A DNA stretch of 64,000 nt from Sneathiella sp. (lineage in GTDB: Bacteria > Pseudomonadota > Alphaproteobacteria > Sneathiellales > Sneathiellaceae), in NCBI RefSeq assembly GCF_029233945.1, contig NZ_JARGOQ010000001.1, forward strand, positions 102,716-166,715, in the 5' to 3' direction. The notes beneath the pieces were generated by a model. It had not been told where the DNA came from. It ran no database searches and saw only the letters and a program-made list of their open reading frames with translations. This document shows, one piece after another, positions 7,608 to 17,490 of the stretch (the stretch's first letter is position 1; each line of letters opens with the position of its first letter). The position numbers were made by a program, and so were the translations under genes.

Positions 7608-10427
7608 ATGAGCACTGACTATAAATCGACGCTATTTTTACCTCGTACCGATTTCCCTATGAAGGCCGGCCTTCCTGCGAAAGAGCCCGGATTGCTGGAC
7701 CGCTGGGAGGAAATGGACCTGTTCGGCCGCCAGCGGGAACAGTCTAAGGATCGCGAAAAATTCATTCTTCATGATGGCCCGCCTTATGCGAACGGTAATC
7801 TGCATATCGGCCATGCGATGAACAAGATCCTGAAAGACGTGATCAGCCGCTCGCAGCAGATGATGGGCAAGAACGCGCATTATGTGCCTGGCTGGGACTG
7901 TCATGGCCTTCCCATCGAATGGAAGATCGAGGAAAAATACCGCAAGGCCGGTAAGGACAAGGATCAGGTGCCGGTTGTCGAGTTTCGCAAAGAGTGCCGC
8001 GACTTTGCGACCCACTGGGTCGGCGTTCAGAAGGAAGAGTTCAAGCGCCTTGGCGTGATCGGAGATTGGGAGCGCCCCTACACCACTATGAGCTTCGATG
8101 CCGAAGCCCAGATCGTCCGCGAGCTGCACAAGTTCCTGATGAATGGCGGGCTCTATCGTGGATCGAAGCCGGTCATGTGGTCGCCGGTCGAAAAAACGGC
8201 ACTCGCTGAAGCTGAGCTTGAATATCACGATCATACGTCGACTACGATCCATGTTCGTTTCCCTGTGAAGTCTGGCCCGGAAGAATTTATGGGCGCGTCC
8301 ATTGTTATCTGGACGACAACCCCTTGGACGATGCCGGGCAACCGCGCAATCTCCTATGGTACGGACATGGAATATGTCGGGATAGAAGTGAAAGAGGTGT
8401 TGGAGGGATCGCTTGCTGTGGTGGGCGAGAAGATGTTCGTTGCCACCGAGCTTCTGGAAGAGGTCCAGAAAGAAGCGGGGATCGCTGCTGCTGAGGTGAT
8501 CTGGCGCGGCAAGGGCGATGCCTTCAAGGGTGTCATCTGCCTGCATCCTTTCCATGGCAAAGGATATGATTTCGATGTGCCGTTGATTGATGGCGATCAC
8601 GTCACGGTGGATGCGGGTACGGGCTTCGTTCATACCGCCCCGGGCCACGGTCAGGAAGACTATGAAGTCGGTATGATCCATGGCATTGAGGTGCCGCATA
8701 CGGTGGATGAGGACGGCACTTTTTACGATCACGTGCCGATGTTCGCCGGGCAGCATGTGTATAAATGCAACGAGGGTGTAGCGGACGAGCTTGAAAAAGT
8801 CGGCGCGTTGCTGAAACGCGGTAAGCTCGTCCATTCCTATCCACACTCATGGCGGTCGAAGGCGCCGCTTATTTTCCGCAATACCAGCCAGTGGTTCATC
8901 TCGATGGAGACGAATGATCTGAGGGCCAAGGCGCTCAAGGCAATCGACGATACGAAATGGTTTCCGGCCTCCGGTCGTAATCGTATACATGCGATGATCT
9001 CGGGTCGCCCTGACTGGGTTCTTTCGCGGCAGCGAGCCTGGGGCGTGCCGATCACGGTCTTTACCCATAAGGAAACGGGTGAACTCTTGCGTGATGACAA
9101 GGTCAACGCGCGTATCGAACAAATCACGGAAGAGGAAGGATCTGACGCCTGGTTTGATTCGCCGCCTCAGCGCTTTCTTGGCAACGACTATAACGCCGAT
9201 GATTATGACATGGCGCAAGACATTCTCGATGTCTGGTTTGATTCCGGTTGTACCCATGCGTTCACGCTCGAGGCGCGGCCGGAATTGCAGTGGCCCGCCT
9301 CACTCTATCTGGAAGGCACGGATCAGCATCGCGGCTGGTTCCATTCTTCGTTGCTCGAATCCTGCGGCACAAGAGGCCGCGCACCGTATGAGGCCGTTCT
9401 GACCCATGGCTTCGTGATGGACGGTCAAGGGCGAAAAATGTCGAAATCCCTCGGCAATGTCGTTGCGCCGCAAAAAATCATTGAGCAGAATGGCGCGGAC
9501 ATCCTGCGTCTTTGGGTCGTGGCGTCGGACTACTCCGAAGATATGCGCATCGGTAATGAAATCGTGAAGGGGCAGGTCGACAGCTATCGCCGTCTCCGCA
9601 ATACTTTGCGCTTCATCCTCGGTAATCTTGAGGGTTGGGATGAGAGTGAGCGGCTGGAAGTTAGCGAAATGCCGGAGCTTGAGCAATGGGTGCTGCATCG
9701 GCTTTTTGAGCTGGATAAGATGATCCGTACGAACTGCAATATCTATGAATTCAGCCGTGTTTTCACCACGATCCACAATTTCTGCACACTGGAACTATCG
9801 GCCTTTTACTTCGATATACGCAAAGACGCGCTTTATTGCGACGGGGCGAATGACACGCGTCGCCGCGCCGCGCGGACAGTCCTTGATCAGCTGTTCCATT
9901 GCCTGACGGCATGGCTCGCGCCGATGCTGGTTTTCACGGCGGAGGAAACCTGGCTGACACGTTATCCCGGTGAGGACAGCAGTGTCCACCTACGCCAGTT
10001 CCCGGACATTCCGGCAGAGTGGGAAAATGGCGCACTTATGGATCGCTGGTTCAGCGTGCGAGCTTTCCGCCGTGTGGTAACGGGCGCGCTGGAAATTGAA
10101 CGGCGAGAGAAGCGGATTGGCTCTAGCCTGCAGGCCTCCCCCACCGTCTATGTGAGTGAGAAATATAAGGCGCTGCTCGACCAGTTCGATCTTGCGGATA
10201 TCTGCATCACATCCGGAGTCACGCTCTCAACCGATCCCGCGCCGGAGGGTGCCTTCACCCTTGAGGAAGTATCAGATGTTGCTGTCGTCCCGGCCCTCGC
10301 CGAAGGCGAGAAATGCCAGCGCTGCTGGAAAATCCTCGACGAGGTGGGAACGCATGATGTCTATGATGACTTGTGCCGCCGTTGCGCCGATGTTGTGGGT
10401 TCCTTACCCGTGGAAATCGAGGCATGA
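7608..10427 (+). CDS. ileS: Isoleucyl-tRNA synthetase
   Basis: Class I aminoacyl-tRNA synthetase of 939 residues that charges tRNA-Ile with isoleucine and edits valine. HIGH is at residues 66-69 in ANGNLHIGHAMNK and KMSKS at 610-614. The editing (CP1) domain lies between them, with WTTTPWTMPGN. A C-terminal zinc-binding segment, CQRCWK followed by CRRC, shows it is the bacterial type with the zinc finger. The stop TGA overlaps the lspA ATG (ATGA), a conserved coupling of these genes. Confidence 0.98.
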   Translation: MSTDYKSTLFLPRTDFPMKAGLPAKEPGLLDRWEEMDLFGRQREQSKDREKFILHDGPPYANGNLHIGHAMNKILKDVISRSQQMMGKNAHYVPGWDCHGLPIEWKIEEKYRKAGKDKDQVPVVEFRKECRDFATHWVGVQKEEFKRLGVIGDWERPYTTMSFDAEAQIVRELHKFLMNGGLYRGSKPVMWSPVEKTALAEAELEYHDHTSTTIHVRFPVKSGPEEFMGASIVIWTTTPWTMPGNRAISYGTDMEYVGIEVKEVLEGSLAVVGEKMFVATELLEEVQKEAGIAAAEVIWRGKGDAFKGVICLHPFHGKGYDFDVPLIDGDHVTVDAGTGFVHTAPGHGQEDYEVGMIHGIEVPHTVDEDGTFYDHVPMFAGQHVYKCNEGVADELEKVGALLKRGKLVHSYPHSWRSKAPLIFRNTSQWFISMETNDLRAKALKAIDDTKWFPASGRNRIHAMISGRPDWVLSRQRAWGVPITVFTHKETGELLRDDKVNARIEQITEEEGSDAWFDSPPQRFLGNDYNADDYDMAQDILDVWFDSGCTHAFTLEARPELQWPASLYLEGTDQHRGWFHSSLLESCGTRGRAPYEAVLTHGFVMDGQGRKMSKSLGNVVAPQKIIEQNGADILRLWVVASDYSEDMRIGNEIVKGQVDSYRRLRNTLRFILGNLEGWDESERLEVSEMPELEQWVLHRLFELDKMIRTNCNIYEFSRVFTTIHNFCTLELSAFYFDIRKDALYCDGANDTRRRAARTVLDQLFHCLTAWLAPMLVFTAEETWLTRYPGEDSSVHLRQFPDIPAEWENGALMDRWFSVRAFRRVVTGALEIERREKRIGSSLQASPTVYVSEKYKALLDQFDLADICITSGVTLSTDPAPEGAFTLEEVSDVAVVPALAEGEKCQRCWKILDEVGTHDVYDDLCRRCADVVGSLPVEIEA

Positions 10428-10906
10428 ACAACATGCTCCGTCTCGGGCTGATTATTGCTGCGGTGATCATTGCGGTCGACCAGATCAGCAAAGTGTATTT
10501 GATCGACCTCATGGCGCGCTATCCATCTGGGATTGAGGTGACAAGCTTCTTCAATCTTGTGATGGTCTGGAACAGAGGGGTCAGCTTCGGCATGTTCGCC
10601 GGGGACAATATGCGGTGGATCTTGGTTGCTGTTGCTGCCGTGATTTCCGTTGTCGTCGTCTTCTGGCTCAGAAAAGCCACAAACAGGATGCTATCTATCG
10701 GGCTCGGGCTGGTGCTTGGTGGCGCCATCGGAAATATCATCGATCGTGTCAGATTTGGGGCGGTCGCGGACTTCTTCGATTTTGACCTGATCTTTATGCG
10801 CTGGCCCGCCTTTAACGTTGCGGATATGGCCATTGTTGTCGGTGTGATCGTAATTTTGCTTGAAAACTTGTTTCAGGGGCGTAAATCCGATAAATTATCG
10901 GCATGA
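10424..10906 (+). CDS. lspA: Lipoprotein signal peptidase (signal peptidase II)
   Basis: A 160-residue inner-membrane aspartyl protease that removes signal peptides from diacylated prolipoproteins. Four hydrophobic segments are visible. Family motifs are VDQISK, WNRGVSFGMF, GNIIDRVRFGAVADFF with the first catalytic Asp, and FNVADMAIVVG with the second. ATG 10424 overlaps the ileS stop by four bases and gives the standard N-terminus; an upstream in-frame ATG inside ileS is not credible. It is followed immediately by a lipoprotein gene, a plausible substrate. Confidence 0.97.
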   Translation: MNNMLRLGLIIAAVIIAVDQISKVYLIDLMARYPSGIEVTSFFNLVMVWNRGVSFGMFAGDNMRWILVAVAAVISVVVVFWLRKATNRMLSIGLGLVLGGAIGNIIDRVRFGAVADFFDFDLIFMRWPAFNVADMAIVVGVIVILLENLFQGRKSDKLSA

Positions 10907-10923
10907 GGGAAGGGTACAACATA

Positions 10924-11508
10924 ATGCGTAGTGGGCGAATTTTAACCGGGCTGGTCCTGTTGTTCGCGGTCTTTCTGACGGGCTGCGAGGGCACGAAGCA
11001 GGCGCTTGGCATCGGCAAGAAGGAAGGACCGGACGAATTTACGGTCATTACCAAGGCGCCCCTGATCATCCCGCCGGACTTTTCACTTCGCCCTCCTGCG
11101 CCCGGACAAAAGGGACCGCAGGACATTCTTGCCGAGAACAGCGCGAAAGCGGCTCTACTCGGGAATCAGCCCAATACAGCCCCCGTCACTCATAGTGATG
11201 CGGTCGCTGCGGGCGTTTCCACCGGAGAACTCGCGCTTCTGCGTCAGGCCGGTGCGGAAAATATTGATCCGAGCATTCGGGAAATAGTCGATACGGAAAC
11301 CGCTGTCCTTGCAGAGAATGACGAAACCTTCATGGAGAAGATCATGTTCTGGCAGGATCAGCCTCCCTTCGGTACCGTTGTTGATCCTGTGCAGGAGAAA
11401 AAGCGGCTGCAGGAAAATGCGGCACTTGGCGATAACCCTGCGGCCGGCCCGGAAACCCCGATTATCGAGCGGCGCAAGCGTGCCCTGCTGGAAGGGTTGT
11501 TTAACTAG
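10924..11508 (+). CDS. DUF3035-type lipoprotein
   Basis: A 194-residue predicted outer-membrane or periplasmic lipoprotein. The signal peptide ILTGLVLLFAVFLTGCEG carries a lipobox (LTGC). The segment GPDEFTVITKAPLIIPPDF is the hallmark of DUF3035 proteins found after lspA in alphaproteobacteria; the rest is Pro-, Ala- and Glu-rich and probably extended. Function is unknown. ATG 10924 is chosen because GAGGGAAGGG stands just upstream; the ATG at 10903 overlaps the lspA stop (ATGA) and would only add seven residues. It is co-transcribed with ileS-lspA by spacing. Confidence 0.8.
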   Translation: MRSGRILTGLVLLFAVFLTGCEGTKQALGIGKKEGPDEFTVITKAPLIIPPDFSLRPPAPGQKGPQDILAENSAKAALLGNQPNTAPVTHSDAVAAGVSTGELALLRQAGAENIDPSIREIVDTETAVLAENDETFMEKIMFWQDQPPFGTVVDPVQEKKRLQENAALGDNPAAGPETPIIERRKRALLEGLFN

Positions 11509-11629
11509 GCGGGCGTCAATCAGGCTTTCGCGGCGAAATCGTCATAAATAATGGCTGCATAGTCTTGTAAATTCGGGCGTCTCCCCCATTATTCAAGGGT
11601 ACCAGTTTTTACGCGACCGGAGGCTATCC

Positions 11630-12997
11630 ATGAGCCCGATGCGACCGCTATTTGTTTTTGTCCTGACTTTTGGCCTGATTTTCGGCGGTAGCCCGGAAAA
11701 GCTTTTTGCCGAAGAGAGTATTCCAACCCTGTTTGATCCGAAGGTCACGACGCTCGATAACGGGTTGCAGGTTGTCGTGTTGGAAGATCATCGCGCGCCG
11801 GTGGTGACGCATATGGTCTGGTACAAGGCGGGCGCCGCAGACGAAAAGCCGCTTAAATCCGGGATCGCTCATTTCCTTGAACATCTGATGTTTAAGGGAA
11901 CCAAGACGTTGCAGCTCGGTGAATTTTCCGAGGTTGTTGCCGAAAATGGCGGGCAGGAAAATGCCTTCACCTCTCAGGACTACACCGCCTATTTCCAGAA
12001 TGTCAGTGTGGACAAGCTGCCGCTCTTCATGGAGATGGAAGCGGATCGGATGGCAAACCTTGTGCTGACCGATGAGGTTGTCGCGCCGGAGCTGAAAGTA
12101 GTGCTGGAGGAACGCTCCCAACGGACAGATAATGATCCCGCTGCCCTGTTCGGGGAGCAGTTCGAGGCGGCGCAGTTTCTGGCCCATCCATACGGCGCGC
12201 CGGTCATTGGCTGGCGTCACGAAATCGAAAGCCTGACAACCCAGGACGCGCTCGATTGGTATAACACTTATTATGCGCCGAATAATGCCATCCTGATCGT
12301 TGCGGGTGACGTCGAGGCGGATGAAGTGTTCGCGCTGGCGGAAAAATACTACGGGCCAATCGCGTCAAAGAAAATTCCGGTGCGCGAGCGGGTACAGGAA
12401 CCCCCGCAACTTGCCAAACGGGTTCTTGAGATGAGCGACAAGCGGGTGCGGCAGCCGTCCTGGCGGCAGAGCTATCTCGCGCCGTCAGCAAGGGGTGAGG
12501 ACCAAGTCAATGTCCGGGCGCTTGAAGTTTTGAGCCAGATCCTGGGTAGTGGAGTGACCAGCCGGATTTATGACGGTCTGGTCGTCGATAAGAAAATAGC
12601 CACCAGTGCAGGCGCCTACTATCGATCTGGCTCCTATGACAAATCCACTTTCGTTCTATACGGCAGCCCGACACCGGATCATAATCTTGACGATGTGGAG
12701 ACGGCCATCCATGCCATTATCGAGGATGTGATCGAGAACGGCGTGACGGACAAGGAGCTTACGCGCGCGAAGAAGAAGCTTCTTGCCGATGCGATCTACG
12801 CGCGAGACAGCATTCGCGGGGCGGCGAATATATTGGGCTCCTCACTTGCCAGTGGTGAGACCATTGACCAGATTGTCAACTGGCCGAGAAATATCGCAAA
12901 GGTGACCGCAGAAGACGTTCAAAACGCCGCGAAGGCGGTTTTTGATGAGCGTCAATCCGTTGTCGGGCGTCTCCTGCCCGAACAGGTAAAGAGCTGA
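11630..12997 (+). CDS. M16 family zinc peptidase, catalytic subunit, exported
   Basis: A 455-residue pitrilysin-family protein with a signal peptide (first about 27 residues). The inverted zinc motif HFLEH is at 81-85 in GIAHFLEHLMFKGT, and the distal zinc-ligand Glu lies in the ELKVVLEERSQR helix. The C-terminal half has the second M16 domain. The next gene, 10 bases downstream, encodes a motif-less M16 partner, so the two probably form a periplasmic heterodimer, as in other bacterial M16 pairs that degrade peptides. GGAGG stands seven bases before ATG 11630. Substrate unknown. Confidence 0.9.
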   Translation: MSPMRPLFVFVLTFGLIFGGSPEKLFAEESIPTLFDPKVTTLDNGLQVVVLEDHRAPVVTHMVWYKAGAADEKPLKSGIAHFLEHLMFKGTKTLQLGEFSEVVAENGGQENAFTSQDYTAYFQNVSVDKLPLFMEMEADRMANLVLTDEVVAPELKVVLEERSQRTDNDPAALFGEQFEAAQFLAHPYGAPVIGWRHEIESLTTQDALDWYNTYYAPNNAILIVAGDVEADEVFALAEKYYGPIASKKIPVRERVQEPPQLAKRVLEMSDKRVRQPSWRQSYLAPSARGEDQVNVRALEVLSQILGSGVTSRIYDGLVVDKKIATSAGAYYRSGSYDKSTFVLYGSPTPDHNLDDVETAIHAIIEDVIENGVTDKELTRAKKKLLADAIYARDSIRGAANILGSSLASGETIDQIVNWPRNIAKVTAEDVQNAAKAVFDERQSVVGRLLPEQVKS

Positions 12998-13007
12998 GGG
13001 AAGAGTA

Positions 13008-14357
13008 ATGTTGATTGCATATCGTTCAATTGCAGCGGGCCTTGCCGTTATTTTCTTCCTTTTGATCAGCTTGCCTGCAAAAGCGGTTGAGGTGAAAGAA
13101 GTCACCAGCCCAGGCGGAATCAAAGCCTGGCTGGTGGAAGAGCCCTCGATCCCCATCGTCAGCATGAATGTTGCCTGGCGGGGCGGGGCGAGCCTTGATC
13201 CCGCAGACAAGGCGGGGCTCGCCTATCTCGCCTCCTCCACCATGGATGAGGGAGCCGGAGATCTCGACAGCAAGGCATTTCAGGAGCGTCTTTCCGATCT
13301 TGCGATCAAGCTTAGCTTCGATGCAAGCAAGGACAGCTTTTCCGGAAGCCTCAAGACATTAAGTGAAAATACCGAGGAGGCGTTTCGTCTCTTCGGACTT
13401 GCCATAACGGATCCGCGTTTCGATGAGGAACCGGTAGAGCGTATCCGGGGGCAGATTCTCGCCTCCCTCAACCGGAAACTCTCCGATCCGAACAGTCTTG
13501 CCGGACGGGCCTGGTTTGAACTTGCCTTCGAAGATCACCCCTATGCTCAGCCGTCGGAGGGAACGATTGAGACGATGACAGCGGTTACCCGGGACGATCT
13601 TGCAAAATTCGCGAGAACGCGGCTCGGCAAGAATAACATGCTGATCGGCGTTGTAGGCGATATCTCGGCGGAGGAGCTGGGCCTGCTTCTCGATAAAACA
13701 TTTGGCGCACTGCCTGAGAAAGCGGAAAATTCCATCGTCCCGCAAACCGTGCCGTTATCCGAGGCCGCCGTCAAGATCATCCCGCAGGATATCCCGCAAA
13801 GCGTCGTTGTCTTTGGCGGACAGGGCGTGAAAAGGGAAGATCCGGATTATTACGCGGCTTACGTACTGAATTACATTCTGGGCGGGGGAAGCTTTCAATC
13901 CCGCTTGACCGAAGAAATTCGCGAGAAGCGGGGCCTTGTCTATTCCGTCTACAGCTATCTCTATCCCATGAAGGCAGCCGGGCTGCAGATGGGCGGCTTC
14001 GGGACCAGCAATGCCTCCGTGAGGGAGGCCCTTGATCTGGTGGAGGCTGAACTTGGTCGCGTCCGCGCCGACGGCGTGACAACGGAGGAGTTGGCGGCGG
14101 CAAAGACCTATCTCAATGGTTCCTTCCCGCTGAGCCTGTCGTCCAATGATCGTATCGCCGACATCCTTGTTGCCATGCAATTTAGCAACCTTCCGATTGA
14201 CTATTTGAATGATCGGTCAGATCTGATCAATGCGGTCAGTGAAGACGATATCAGGCGTGTTGCGCAAAAACTGCTCGATCCTGATAAGCTGATCGTCGTC
14301 GTCGCCGGCAAGCCCGAAAATCTGGAAGCCAAAGGCAAGGGCGTAGAAAAGAATTAG
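13008..14357 (+). CDS. M16 family peptidase-like protein, non-catalytic partner
   Basis: A 449-residue M16 protein with an N-terminal signal peptide (FFLLISLPAKA). At the position of HxxEH it has GLAYLASSTMDEG, so zinc ligands are missing and it cannot be catalytic alone. The C-terminal half keeps EIREKRGLVYSVYSY, the Arg-Tyr segment that M16 enzymes use to hold the substrate backbone. This is the usual division of labour in M16 heterodimers, including mitochondrial processing peptidase. It is transcribed with the catalytic subunit just upstream; mutL follows after about 67 bases. Confidence 0.88.
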   Translation: MLIAYRSIAAGLAVIFFLLISLPAKAVEVKEVTSPGGIKAWLVEEPSIPIVSMNVAWRGGASLDPADKAGLAYLASSTMDEGAGDLDSKAFQERLSDLAIKLSFDASKDSFSGSLKTLSENTEEAFRLFGLAITDPRFDEEPVERIRGQILASLNRKLSDPNSLAGRAWFELAFEDHPYAQPSEGTIETMTAVTRDDLAKFARTRLGKNNMLIGVVGDISAEELGLLLDKTFGALPEKAENSIVPQTVPLSEAAVKIIPQDIPQSVVVFGGQGVKREDPDYYAAYVLNYILGGGSFQSRLTEEIREKRGLVYSVYSYLYPMKAAGLQMGGFGTSNASVREALDLVEAELGRVRADGVTTEELAAAKTYLNGSFPLSLSSNDRIADILVAMQFSNLPIDYLNDRSDLINAVSEDDIRRVAQKLLDPDKLIVVVAGKPENLEAKGKGVEKN

Positions 14358-14424
14358 GTCTGCTCCCCTAGGCCGGACAACTCAATTTTGCTAAGCTCAT
14401 TTGGAATTTCCCGATGGATGGATC

Positions 14425-16260
14425 ATGCCGTTAAGACGCCTGCCTGAAAATATTGTCAACCAGATTGCCGCCGGTGAGGTTGTTGAACGGCCTGCCTCCG
14501 CCGTCAAGGAACTGGTGGAAAATGCGATTGACGCCGGTGCGACCCGGATTGATGTTGTTATGCGCGATGGCGGGCGCTCCTTGATCACGGTCACAGATAA
14601 CGGCTCCGGGATGAGTGCGGAAGAGCTGGAGCTCTGTTTCGAACGGCACGCCACGTCCAAACTGCCCGATGATGATCTTGTCTTTATTCAGAATCTGGGG
14701 TTTCGCGGGGAAGCTATCCCCTCCATCGCGTCGGTCAGTCGCATGTCCATCACCACCCGGCGGGAGGGAGAAGATACCGCCTGGAAAATGTCGGTTGAGG
14801 GCGGAAAGAAGGCAGCGCCGGAGCCCGGTAGCGGGCAGAAGGGAACGCGGGTCGAGGTTCGGGATATCTTCTTCGCGACGCCGGCACGGCTCAAGTTTCT
14901 GAAGACTGAACGGTCGGAATTTGGCGCAGCGCTTGATGTCGTCCGCCGCCTTGCCATGGCTTTCCCCGCCATTTCCTTTTCCTTGGGGGATGAAAACCGT
15001 GTGGCCCTTCGTGTCGCCGGATCGGAGGGCGATCTGTTCGATGCCTGGCTGGATCGGCTTGGCGCGGTTATGGGGCGGGAATTCGCAGAGAACGCCATCC
15101 GGATCGAGGCCGAGCGTGATGGCGTCAAGCTGGCGGGCTATGCTGGTGTGCCGACGTTTAATCGGGGCAACGCCACAATGCAGTTTATGTTCGTCAATGG
15201 CCGTCCGGTGCGTGACAAGCTTTTTACCGGCGCGGTGCGCGGGGCCTATATGGACCTGCTGGCACGCAACCGCCACCCCTTGCTTGCGCTATTTCTGGAG
15301 CTGCCAGCGGATCAGGTGGATGTCAATGTACACCCGGCAAAAGCCGAAGTCCGCTTTCGCGATTCTGGCGGGGTGCGCGGGCTGATTGTCGGGTCCTTGC
15401 GTCATGCGCTGGCGGAGCATGGGCATCGTGCGTCCTCCACCATATCCGGTCAGGCGCTCGGGGCGTTCCGTCCACAAAGCGCGCCTCTTCCTTTGCAGTC
15501 GTCGAGCCGCCCGGCAGCAAGTTGGGGGCGCTGGAACGGGGATCAGGCGGCAACCATGTCGCCTGGACTAGCGGAGGCAAGCGCGGAGTATCAGGCGCCG
15601 CTCACGGCAGAAAGTCCTCCTCGCGCGTGGGGAGTTGATGAAACGCCTCAACAGCAGGAAAAGTCGCAGGCACTGGAGCAGTTCCCTTTGGGCGCCGCAA
15701 GAAGCCAGCTTCATGAAACCTATATTGTTGCTCAGACCACGCATGGTCTCATTCTTGTGGATCAGCATGCGGCGCATGAACGGCTGGTGATGGAACGAAT
15801 GAAGAAGCAACTGGCAGAGAAAGCTGTGGCGCGGCAAATGCTTCTCTTGCCAGAGGTCGTTGAGCTTGACGAGGTGTCGGCAAACCGCGTTACTGAACGG
15901 GCGGAGGAACTTGCGGAGATGGGTCTGATGTTGGAGCCATTCGGCGTTGGCGCCATTGTGGTGCGGGAAACGCCTGCCATGCTCGGTGAATGCAATATAA
16001 AGGGGCTGGTTCAGGATCTGGCTGATGACCTCGCGGAACTCGATACGGCGTTATCGCTGAAGGATCGGATGGATGATGTCTGCGCGACAATGGCCTGTCA
16101 CGGGTCCGTCCGGGCGGGCCGGAGGCTTTCCATTGACGAGATGAACGCCCTCCTGCGGGAAATGGAGGTCACGCCCCACAGCGGTCAGTGTAACCATGGC
16201 CGCCCGACCTATGTAGAACTGCAGCTCGGCGATATTGAAAAATTATTCGGCCGCCGCTAA
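14425..16260 (+). CDS. mutL: DNA mismatch repair protein MutL
   Basis: A 611-residue GHKL ATPase that couples MutS mismatch recognition to strand incision. The N-terminus has [20 protein letters not shown], then ENAIDAG, DNGSGM and [13 protein letters not shown], the ATP-binding motifs. A variable linker (about 340-430) separates it from the dimerisation domain, which has [17 protein letters not shown] and ends with [20 protein letters not shown]. CxHG-like CNHGRPT and the DQHAAHER motif point to the endonuclease-type C-terminus found in bacteria without MutH; I infer this. ATG 14425 gives the family N-terminus; an upstream TTG is rejected. Confidence 0.96.
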   Translation: MPLRRLPENIVNQIAAGEVVERPASAVKELVENAIDAGATRIDVVMRDGGRSLITVTDNGSGMSAEELELCFERHATSKLPDDDLVFIQNLGFRGEAIPSIASVSRMSITTRREGEDTAWKMSVEGGKKAAPEPGSGQKGTRVEVRDIFFATPARLKFLKTERSEFGAALDVVRRLAMAFPAISFSLGDENRVALRVAGSEGDLFDAWLDRLGAVMGREFAENAIRIEAERDGVKLAGYAGVPTFNRGNATMQFMFVNGRPVRDKLFTGAVRGAYMDLLARNRHPLLALFLELPADQVDVNVHPAKAEVRFRDSGGVRGLIVGSLRHALAEHGHRASSTISGQALGAFRPQSAPLPLQSSSRPAASWGRWNGDQAATMSPGLAEASAEYQAPLTAESPPRAWGVDETPQQQEKSQALEQFPLGAARSQLHETYIVAQTTHGLILVDQHAAHERLVMERMKKQLAEKAVARQMLLLPEVVELDEVSANRVTERAEELAEMGLMLEPFGVGAIVVRETPAMLGECNIKGLVQDLADDLAELDTALSLKDRMDDVCATMACHGSVRAGRRLSIDEMNALLREMEVTPHSGQCNHGRPTYVELQLGDIEKLFGRR

Positions 16261-16296
16261 AACCCGACCCTGACAATAATCTGAAAAAATAACCCG

Positions 16297-17490
16297 ATGA
16301 GCTCTGCGCGCGCGCTGAAATTTGATGTGGTGGTGGTTGGCGCAGGCGCCGCCGGGATGATGTGCGCGATCGAGGCGGGAAAGCGCGGCCGAAAAGTTCT
16401 CCTTCTCGAAAAAGCCGAGAAATGTGGGCAGAAAATCCTTATCTCCGGTGGTGGCCGGTGTAATTTCACCAACCTCCTTGCGGCGCCCGAAAAATTTATC
16501 TCGAATAATCCGCATTTCTGCAAATCTGCACTTCGCCAGTATACCCAGACGGACTTTATCGCCCTTGTCGAAAAACACGGCATCGCCTATCACGAGAAGA
16601 AGTTGGGGCAGCTATTTTGTGATGAAAGCGCGAAGCAGATTGTCGCGATGCTGGAGGCGGAATGCACCGAGGCTGATGTCACGATATGGCGTGGAACCGG
16701 GGTGGATCAGATTAAGCGGGTGAAGGACGCGTTTCTGATTTTTGCCGGAGAGCAAACGGTTGAGGCAGAAAGTGCTGTCCTGGCAACTGGCGGTCTCTCC
16801 ATCCCGAAGCTTGGCGCGAATGATTTTGCCTATCGCATGGCAAAGGACTTTGACCTCTCCCTTGTGCCGCCGAAGCCCGGACTGGTACCCTTTACCTTTG
16901 AGCCTGCAGATAAGGAGCGGTTTGCGGGTCTCACTGGTGTTTCCGCCGATGTTGTTATCCGCATCGGCAAAGTTCAGTTTCGGGAAAATCTCCTTTTTAC
17001 GCACAAGGGCCTCAGTGGACCGGCAATCCTGCAGATATCGTCATTCTGGCAAGCAAGAGAGGCGATCCAGATTGACTTTCTCCCAGATATCGACCTTGCA
17101 AGTCTGCTTAAAGAGAAGCGGCAAAGTCAGCCAAAGCTGAAAGTGGAAAACCTGCTCAAGGACTTCCTTGCAAACCGGTTGGCAGTCTCTCTTATGCAAG
17201 AGGTAGAGGAACTTCCCGAACTTGGTAATCTATCGGACACGAAAATCCAGGAATTGGTAAGTAAAATTAAACTGGTTAAAATAGTTCCAAATGGAACAGA
17301 AGGATATGCCAAGGCGGAAGTAACCGTTGGCGGGGTCAGCACGGCGGTGCTCAACTCAAAAACGATGGAGGTGAAATCCGTGTCCGGTCTTTTCTTCATT
17401 GGGGAAGCTGTCGACGTGACCGGATTCCTTGGTGGGTATAATTTTCAATGGGCCTGGTCCTCGGGCTTTGTTGCGGGGCAATATGCGTAA
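16297..17490 (+). CDS. HI0933-family FAD-dependent oxidoreductase (YhiN-like)
   Basis: A 397-residue flavoprotein. The N-terminal dinucleotide fold has VVGAGAAGMMCAIEAGKRG, followed by GGGRCNFTN, the signature of the HI0933/TIGR00275 family, and the C-terminal FAD site in FFIGEAVDVTGFLGGYN. Members have been labelled aminoacetone oxidase-like, but the physiological reaction is not settled; a link to RNA modification has been proposed for relatives. The part at 17100-17330 is noticeably more AT-rich than its surroundings, without a break in the frame. The next gene starts inside its last codons. Confidence 0.87.
   Translation: MSSARALKFDVVVVGAGAAGMMCAIEAGKRGRKVLLLEKAEKCGQKILISGGGRCNFTNLLAAPEKFISNNPHFCKSALRQYTQTDFIALVEKHGIAYHEKKLGQLFCDESAKQIVAMLEAECTEADVTIWRGTGVDQIKRVKDAFLIFAGEQTVEAESAVLATGGLSIPKLGANDFAYRMAKDFDLSLVPPKPGLVPFTFEPADKERFAGLTGVSADVVIRIGKVQFRENLLFTHKGLSGPAILQISSFWQAREAIQIDFLPDIDLASLLKEKRQSQPKLKVENLLKDFLANRLAVSLMQEVEELPELGNLSDTKIQELVSKIKLVKIVPNGTEGYAKAEVTVGGVSTAVLNSKTMEVKSVSGLFFIGEAVDVTGFLGGYNFQWAWSSGFVAGQYA

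Noticed and set aside
7638..8846. 402-codon antisense frame inside ileS
   Set aside because: His/Arg-rich shadow of a well conserved gene; no domain features and no start signals.
13008..14357. Second M16 gene as a pseudogene
   Set aside because: The frame is full length with signal peptide and conserved second domain; loss of the zinc motif is normal for the partner subunit.
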